Shown one piece after another: positions 32,793 through 38,579 of a stretch of DNA of 38,579 bases (its first letter is position 1; every line of letters starts with the position of its first letter). Both the position numbers and the translations under genes were made by a program. The notes beneath the pieces are model-generated. The model ran no database searches, was not told the DNA's origin, and was given only the letters and a program-made list of their open reading frames with translations. The stretch is from the NCBI GenBank assembly GCA_900472295.1, contig UCIA01000021.1:187099-225677 (forward strand), read 5' to 3'. This stretch comes from Hyphomicrobiales bacterium. GTDB taxonomy: Bacteria; Pseudomonadota; Alphaproteobacteria; Rhizobiales; Rhizobiaceae.

Positions 32793-35700
32793 GCCGCATC
32801 CGCACCTTGAACACCGAGATGGACACGAACGTGCTCCAGCCAGGCATCGGCCTTTTGTCGAGTTTCGGCAGAGATGCCCACTAAAGAGCGCGCGAGTTCC
32901 TGCATCCGCCGCACCTCATCAAGGTGCCTCTGCGCCATTTCTGCCCTCGTCACGCTGCTTTCATGACGCCGGTGAGAATTGAGCCGCTTTGCGCTGAACC
33001 GGATTTTGCCTTGCAACAGCACCCGCAGGTAAACGAGCCAGTCCCCCGCCACGCGATAGCTGAACAACTCTTCACCCAGGTCGGCGATTACGCTGTTCAG
33101 CGCCGTGCGACGAAAGAGGGCGGCGCTGACATTCGGGATTGTGTTCTTGACCGCCATTGCTTCGCTGATTTCGTCGGAGCCGTTGCTCACATAGTCGGCG
33201 GACCACTTGTTCGAAATATCGCTGGTGTAGGCGGTGTAGTCCTCTGCCAGGGCAAATCCGGCGCCGTCCACCTGACGAGACTGACTGTAGGCAATCACCA
33301 CAGAAGTATCGGCGAAAGCCGGTACGAGTTCCTTCAGAAAATCAGGCGCCGCAAAATCATCCGCCTCAGCAAGCCAGACAACATCGCCGCGGCATCGCGC
33401 GATCCCCTTTTCCCATTGCCGAAACACGGAGCCAGAGTTTTGCTCGTTGACGATCAACTCACCATCAAGTTCGGGTCGCTCGGCCAGGAAGGCGCTGACA
33501 ATGCCGGCGCTTCCATCGGTGGAGGCATCGTCAAGCACGAAAAGTTCATAGATTGGCCAGGTCTGGTCCGCGATGCTGTTCAGCCGCTGCATCAGGTGAT
33601 GCGCGTAATTGTAGTTTGGAACGACCACCGACACCCGCTGAAGCCCGGTCGCATAGTGAAGTAGGTCCAGCAGATATTGTCGCATGGATCCTACGCCAGC
33701 AACGCTCGATTGAGCCGTACGGTTCAGGACATCCCGCACCTTAACGGCAAAATCCTTGCTGTTCAGGTTCCCTGCTAGCAGCCCGCCATGTTCGAGTACG
33801 AAATCCGCCGCGCCAGTTGCCCCTTGAAAGGCAACAACCGGCACTCCGACTTCCGCAGATTCCAGGACGACATTCGGAAACGGATCTTCGCGCGAGGTCA
33901 GTGCGTAGGCGGACGCGCCTGCGTAATATGCCATCGGCTCCTGGACGAAACCGACGAACTTCACCCGCTCTGTCAACTTCCGCTTGTCCAGCGTGGACGC
34001 AATCTTTGCTTCCATACCGGCATCGAAGTGACCAACCCAGATGAAGGCCGTATCGGGATGTGTGCGGAGCACTTCCTGCGCCATGTCGATAAAAAGGTCC
34101 GGTCCCTTGCGGTGGTCGACAAAGGCTACGGCGAGAACATAGCGTGTGTTTGGAGCGAGCCCGTGCTGTTTGCAAACCAAGCTGCGGGCTTCTTCGGCCC
34201 GATACTTGAACGGGTTTTTCCGCACCAGGCCTTGCGGGCGAATGACCGCCTTGCTGAGTGGTTCACCCAGGAATTGCTCAAACCCCGACTGCACCATCGG
34301 AGCCGCAAAGACCACCGTGTCGGCGTACCGGCTAATGGCCGCGGCGTGTTTCTCGAGATGGTACTGCTGCAAAACCCCAGGCAGTTCGTGGACCAGCGCC
34401 ACCGTACGGAAGCCTGCCTCCTTCAACATTGGAACAATGAGACCAGACACTGCGGTGTTTGCAATGGCGACCTCGGCGCCTGCACTACGCATTGCCTGGA
34501 GTTTGGCAAGCACCCGGTCCGACGGTTCGGTGTCAAGGGCTAAACGATGGACGCTTGCGACTTCGGCGAAGCGGGGCAGCATGGGACCATCACCCAGGAC
34601 GATGATGTCGACGTCGAATCCGAGCGCGACGAACTCGCGAACCATCGCCAGGGCCAGATATTGCGCACCGTGCGGATGAGCATCGTGGGAAACGACCACA
34701 ATGCGGGGCTTGGCCTTCCTGTTCACCGCCTCCAACGCATCACGGGTCGCCTGCAAATAAGCAAAACCGGTTGCGGCATCCGGCTCCAGATGGGCGCCTT
34801 CCGCCCACTCGTTCCATGCATTGACGAAGACGAGCCGCTCACTCGGCGCGGTGACGTGGCTCAGCGTATCCTCAATCGCGTTCTGGAGCCACGTTTGGTA
34901 GAGGTCCGGAGTGTTGTTGATGAACACGCCCGCGCCATGCCTGCGACGCGCCGTATTGTCCCAGCCGGGGCAAACGGAACGAAAGAGTTTGTAGTGGCGG
35001 GGCTGATAGTTTTCGCTCCGCTGAGGAAAGACCGACCAGTCATAGACGTTCGCAGAAAAATCCCCTCGCAACGGAACCACAGCATGTGTGACGTTCGGCG
35101 GTGATGATCTGTTGGGCGGAAATTCAACAGCTGCATCGAAGCCATACTGACCCGGGTCCCCGGTCTCAAACGATTGGGTGTAGGCGAGAAATATCTCGCC
35201 TACACCGTTTTCGCGGCACCAGCTCCGCCACCGTCGTGCCGTCTGATCCGACGCGGGAAGCAAGCTTGGTCGATAGACAAGCAGCAATGGCTTGCCATCG
35301 ATACGAATGTAGCGCGGATCACGAAGATAGGGCGCGACTTCGGCAATGAAAGCGAGGTCGTCTTCAGCAGAATGATTTTGCGCGATCAGGATTTCCTGAT
35401 CCAGCCCATCCCATCGGCGCGACCAGTTCTCGTTTGCCCAGCACAGGCAGAACGGCAGGTCCAGACTTCGGTCGGCCAGCCAGTTTTCAAGCGGCTTTTC
35501 GAGCAGCCTCTTGCCGCCGAACCAATAGAAGTAGAAGCAGAAGCCTTCGATGCCGTAGAGCTTGGCGAGCTCAATCTGCCGGCGCTGCACGGCCACGTCG
35601 CGCAAATCGTAGTAGCCCAGCTCATCGGGCACGTGCGGCTGGTGGTGACCAACGAATTGCGGCTGAGCCGGGCCGACATTCGTCCACTCGGTAAACCCCT

Positions 35701-37330
35701 CTCCCCACCATTCGTCATTCTCCGGGATCGGATGAAATTGCGGCAGGTAGAAAGCGATCATCCGAACGGGTTTTCGCAGCAACGGCGGAGCCTCGAGACG
35801 CGGAACATAAGTTGCCAGCGGCGCCACGTGATAGCCTGAGCTGGACAGAGGAGGCTGCCACGAAGGAGGGGCAATTTCCGGGCCGTCGGGCGCCTGGAGG
35901 TTCTTCCAGGCGCGATAGGCATTTGTCGCCTTGAACAAGGACGGGAACCTGGAAAAAACGGCGCTCTTCACGCTCTGCTTGACGCCTATCGGGAGCGGAA
36001 GCCAGTGCCAGCCTTTGTGGGCTCCGCGGGTGGCCGTTCTGCGAACCTTTCCCTGCATGTCACCAATTGAACCGACACCGCGCCTGACCCCCCGCAACAG
36101 GCGGGTCACACGCCAGGACGTGCTGGCGTAGACGGCATCAAGCACATCGTGCAGGCGCTTCTCCTCCGCGCGAGCATGATCGCGATCGGAGAGCAACAAG
36201 CTGTAGTTTGCATATGCAGCCGAGAGCTGAGTCTCAAGGGCTCGAAGCTCCCCGGCGGCGTCGGCTTTCGTGCGGGTTGTCTCGTCTGCGAGGACTTGGA
36301 GCTGCTCGGCGATCCCGGCAGCTTCGGCCTTTGCGCGAGCCGTCTCTGCCTCGCTGTTCCTCGTCATCTCTCTCGCTTCAACAAGCTCGTCGGCAAGCGC
36401 CCGCAGATCTGCTGCATGCTGGCTGACTGCTTTGCGGTTTTCCGCGATTTCCTGCTCGATTGTCACCGACTGAGGGGACCACGGATTTCTGGCCTCGTCG
36501 GCGACGGTGGCGGCAGCGCCATCCACGGTCAAAATCTCTGGCACAACGGCAGCGCTCCGACCGGAGACAAACCGGGGCCCCAATACGTTTTCCAGGAGCG
36601 GCCGTTTGGTTATGACACAGAGCGAGTTCAGGAACTCGATGGAATGGATCGACGTTAGCGACGTCTCATCGAATGCAATCCCGTAGCGGTCGGCGAAGGC
36701 CACGAGGGCATCGGCTCGACTGTGCTCCAGCCCCCAATGCTGGTGGTTTATCAGGTCAAGCAGCCGCTTGAAAAACGACATCGAGGAAAGCGGATCATAG
36801 AGGCCGCCCTCGAAGTCCTGCCAGTAGCTCGTATGCAGATCTTCAACGACAAATACCCCGCCCTCGGCAAGATGAGGAAAATAACGCGAGAAGGTTTGCA
36901 CGACATCCGAAGATTTGTGTGAGCCATCGTCGATGACGATGTCGAATGCCTCGGACTTCTCAAGGATATGGCGTTGCGTTTCATCGGCGTTGGCATCGCC
37001 GACGACAACACTGATCCTCTTGTCGTCGAAATTCAGCAGACCGCAGGCCGGGTTGATATCGCAGCCGATGATAGACGCGGCGCGCGGAAAATATTTGCTC
37101 CATATCTCGAGCGAGCCGCCGTTCTGGATTCCGATTTCGAGCATCCTGACCGGTTGATTTCGATATTTAGAGAAAATCCGATCATACTCATCGAGATAAA
37201 TCGACCATTTGTCCGAGGCTTTGCCGTCATGGGTACGGTAGAGCTGGCGAAGCAACGGTTCACCGGCATCCGTCGATTCCACATTCTTTTGCGGACCGCT
37301 GCCCTTGGGCGAGCGTGTTGGCTTTTTCAT
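32789..37330 (-). CDS. Four-domain methyltransferase / WbsX-like / GT4 / GT2 fusion protein
   Basis: A 1513-residue cytoplasmic protein. Residues 25-245 are a class I SAM methyltransferase (MLEIGIQNGGSLEIW at 63-77, IDDGSH at 133-138). Residues 290-400 are a long heptad-like Ala/Glu/Arg-rich coiled coil, ending in the STSWRVTRLLR linker seen in other O-antigen glycosyltransferases. Residues 521-870 are a WbsX/GH99-like domain (FYLPQFHPIPENDEWWGEGF, WANENWSRRWDG, NAWNEWAEGAHLEP). Residues 874-1205 are a GT4 domain (DPFPNVVLE at 1149-1157, a D-x7-E form of the EX7E motif). Residues 1232-1480 are a GT2 domain (PNYNY, DDASTDGS, EADD). It starts 4 bases into the rfbD stop (ATGA) and ends by overlapping the epimerase start. 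It probably extends and methylates a rhamnose-containing chain. Frame and domain order are continuous, with no sign of a false fusion. Confidence 0.9.
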   Translation of the reverse strand: MKKPTRSPKGSGPQKNVESTDAGEPLLRQLYRTHDGKASDKWSIYLDEYDRIFSKYRNQPVRMLEIGIQNGGSLEIWSKYFPRAASIIGCDINPACGLLNFDDKRISVVVGDANADETQRHILEKSEAFDIVIDDGSHKSSDVVQTFSRYFPHLAEGGVFVVEDLHTSYWQDFEGGLYDPLSSMSFFKRLLDLINHQHWGLEHSRADALVAFADRYGIAFDETSLTSIHSIEFLNSLCVITKRPLLENVLGPRFVSGRSAAVVPEILTVDGAAATVADEARNPWSPQSVTIEQEIAENRKAVSQHAADLRALADELVEAREMTRNSEAETARAKAEAAGIAEQLQVLADETTRTKADAAGELRALETQLSAAYANYSLLLSDRDHARAEEKRLHDVLDAVYASTSWRVTRLLRGVRRGVGSIGDMQGKVRRTATRGAHKGWHWLPLPIGVKQSVKSAVFSRFPSLFKATNAYRAWKNLQAPDGPEIAPPSWQPPLSSSGYHVAPLATYVPRLEAPPLLRKPVRMIAFYLPQFHPIPENDEWWGEGFTEWTNVGPAQPQFVGHHQPHVPDELGYYDLRDVAVQRRQIELAKLYGIEGFCFYFYWFGGKRLLEKPLENWLADRSLDLPFCLCWANENWSRRWDGLDQEILIAQNHSAEDDLAFIAEVAPYLRDPRYIRIDGKPLLLVYRPSLLPASDQTARRWRSWCRENGVGEIFLAYTQSFETGDPGQYGFDAAVEFPPNRSSPPNVTHAVVPLRGDFSANVYDWSVFPQRSENYQPRHYKLFRSVCPGWDNTARRRHGAGVFINNTPDLYQTWLQNAIEDTLSHVTAPSERLVFVNAWNEWAEGAHLEPDAATGFAYLQATRDALEAVNRKAKPRIVVVSHDAHPHGAQYLALAMVREFVALGFDVDIIVLGDGPMLPRFAEVASVHRLALDTEPSDRVLAKLQAMRSAGAEVAIANTAVSGLIVPMLKEAGFRTVALVHELPGVLQQYHLEKHAAAISRYADTVVFAAPMVQSGFEQFLGEPLSKAVIRPQGLVRKNPFKYRAEEARSLVCKQHGLAPNTRYVLAVAFVDHRKGPDLFIDMAQEVLRTHPDTAFIWVGHFDAGMEAKIASTLDKRKLTERVKFVGFVQEPMAYYAGASAYALTSREDPFPNVVLESAEVGVPVVAFQGATGAADFVLEHGGLLAGNLNSKDFAVKVRDVLNRTAQSSVAGVGSMRQYLLDLLHYATGLQRVSVVVPNYNYAHHLMQRLNSIADQTWPIYELFVLDDASTDGSAGIVSAFLAERPELDGELIVNEQNSGSVFRQWEKGIARCRGDVVWLAEADDFAAPDFLKELVPAFADTSVVIAYSQSRQVDGAGFALAEDYTAYTSDISNKWSADYVSNGSDEISEAMAVKNTIPNVSAALFRRTALNSVIADLGEELFSYRVAGDWLVYLRVLLQGKIRFSAKRLNSHRRHESSVTRAEMAQRHLDEVRRMQELARSLVGISAETRQKADAWLEHVRVHLGVQGADAA

Positions 37331-38294
37331 TGTTTCAGACTGTCCTTGACCGGCGTCAAATCACTCGAAGTGGGCTCTGGAAACAGATCCGTGGTGCCAT
37401 CTCGCAATCGAAGTCCCAAATTCCCTTCCGCCAGGCGGGGGATCACAATTTGGGCAGAAACTTGCCACTCCGGCACGAGCCACTCGAACACGGCTGCGAA
37501 TTTCGCAGTCGACAGCCGTGAATTGGAAGGGCGTCTCGCTTTGGTCGGATAATCCGCCGTGGCGATGTCTCGCACCCGCGCTGCAGGCCCGCCGTACCGC
37601 GCGCTCGTCTCCAGTATATGACGCGCGAAGCCGCTCCAGTTGGTCTCACCGCTTCCCGCCAGATGGTAGATGCCATAGCCGTCAAAGTCATCGCGCAACA
37701 TCGCCGCCGCGTGCAGGATCGCATCGGCAATATCAAGCGCCGAAGTCGGATTTCCCCATTGGTCGGCGACGACATTGATCTCGTCGCGGTCGCCGGCCAG
37801 CCGCAGCATGGTTTTCACGAAGTTCCTGCCGAACGGGCTGTAGACCCAGGCTGTGCGCAGGATCAGGTGGCGCGGATTGGCGGCCGCCACTGCCAGTTCG
37901 CCGGCAAGCTTGGAGGCGCCGTAGACGCCGAGCGGCGCGGTGGCGTCGGTCTCGACATAGGCGCCCTCGCCGGTGCCGTCGAAGACGTAGTCGGTCGACA
38001 GATGGATGACGGGAACGCCGAGCCGCGCCGCCGCTTCGGCCACCTTGCCGGCGCCGACCGCGTTCACCGCGAAGGCGAGATCGGGCTCGTCCTCGGCCTG
38101 GTCGACGGCGGTGTAGGCGGCGGCGGACACCACGATGTCCGGCTGCACTGCTGCGAGCGCGTCGAACACCGTGTCGGGCCGCGCCAGATCGAGCGCCGGC
38201 CGGCCGACGGCCACGACTTCAGCGCCATCGCGCCCCTGCCCGGCTTCCAGCAGGCTGGCGGCGACCTGGCCGTCGCGTCCGGTGACAAGCAGCC

Positions 38295-38298
<4 letters not shown>
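37327..38298 (-). CDS. rfbD: dTDP-4-dehydrorhamnose reductase
   Basis: Last step of dTDP-L-rhamnose synthesis, reducing dTDP-4-keto-rhamnose. It has 323 residues, with the variant dinucleotide loop TGRDGQVA near the N-terminus, STDYVFDG, and the catalytic YGASK. The start is the GTG at 38298, with GGAAGGG upstream and overlapping the rfbB stop (GTGA). The frame is open upstream, but in the wrong gene. The family usually ends near residue 285-295; here an extra tail of about 40 residues (from PRLAEGN) follows. It overlaps the giant gene start by 4 bases. The tail contains a long inverted repeat in the DNA, CCCAAATT at 37415-37422 and AATTTGGG at 37447-37454. Confidence 0.92.

Positions 38299-38579
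<281 letters not shown>

Overview
The window reads as chromosomal DNA of a high-GC alphaproteobacterium of the order Rhizobiales, most likely a Mesorhizobium or close relative. This is inferred from gene families and synteny: a glgP-glgB-glgC-glgA-pgm operon, an frcBCA-type fructose importer with a ROK regulator, a fused cysNC (NodQ type), and palindromic intergenic repeats of the kind common in rhizobia. No tRNA, rRNA, CRISPR array, transposase or replication origin was seen.

Layout. (1) 1-9500, minus strand: glycogen operon (glgP, glgB, glgC, glgA, pgm), with a mosaic palindromic repeat after pgm and another between glgC and glgA. (2) 9501-15334: fructose uptake and first use. frcB, frcC and frcA are on minus. 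Divergently on plus are a ROK regulator, an RbsD/FucU sugar mutarotase and a PfkB sugar kinase. A long inverted repeat carrying two outward-facing TTGACA boxes sits between the two arms. (3) 15628-16770, plus: a WbpE-like nucleotide-sugar aminotransferase, followed by a 160-bp repeat element. (4) 16955-20599, minus: cysD, cysNC and cysQ, which make PAPS and recycle PAP. (5) 21048-38579: a surface-polysaccharide locus, probably LPS O-antigen, with many strand switches. It holds an O-antigen ligase or polymerase, a short-chain reductase/epimerase, a small initiating phosphoglycosyltransferase, a GT2 glycosyltransferase, a membrane 4,6-dehydratase (WbpM/PglF class), the ABC exporter pair wzm/wzt, a small sulfotransferase-like protein, a methyltransferase, a GT61 glycosyltransferase, another epimerase, a 1513-residue four-domain methyltransferase/glycosyltransferase, rfbD and the 3' end of rfbB.

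How the genes may work together. Regions 4 and 5 are the most interesting. A dehydratase, a reductase and a small phosphoglycosyltransferase resemble the rhizobial module that makes UDP-QuiNAc and starts the O-chain. rfbB/rfbD supply dTDP-rhamnose. The giant protein and the GT2/GT61 enzymes would extend and modify the chain, Wzm/Wzt would export it, and the ligase could attach it to lipid A-core. The PAPS genes beside this locus, together with a sulfotransferase-like gene inside it, suggest a sulfated polysaccharide. The stretch of about 28.9-31.8 kb is visibly richer in A+T than its surroundings and looks acquired.

Limits: all functions are read from motifs and remembered family features; no database search was possible. 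Several starts (GTG/TTG) were chosen by Shine-Dalgarno position and domain fit.
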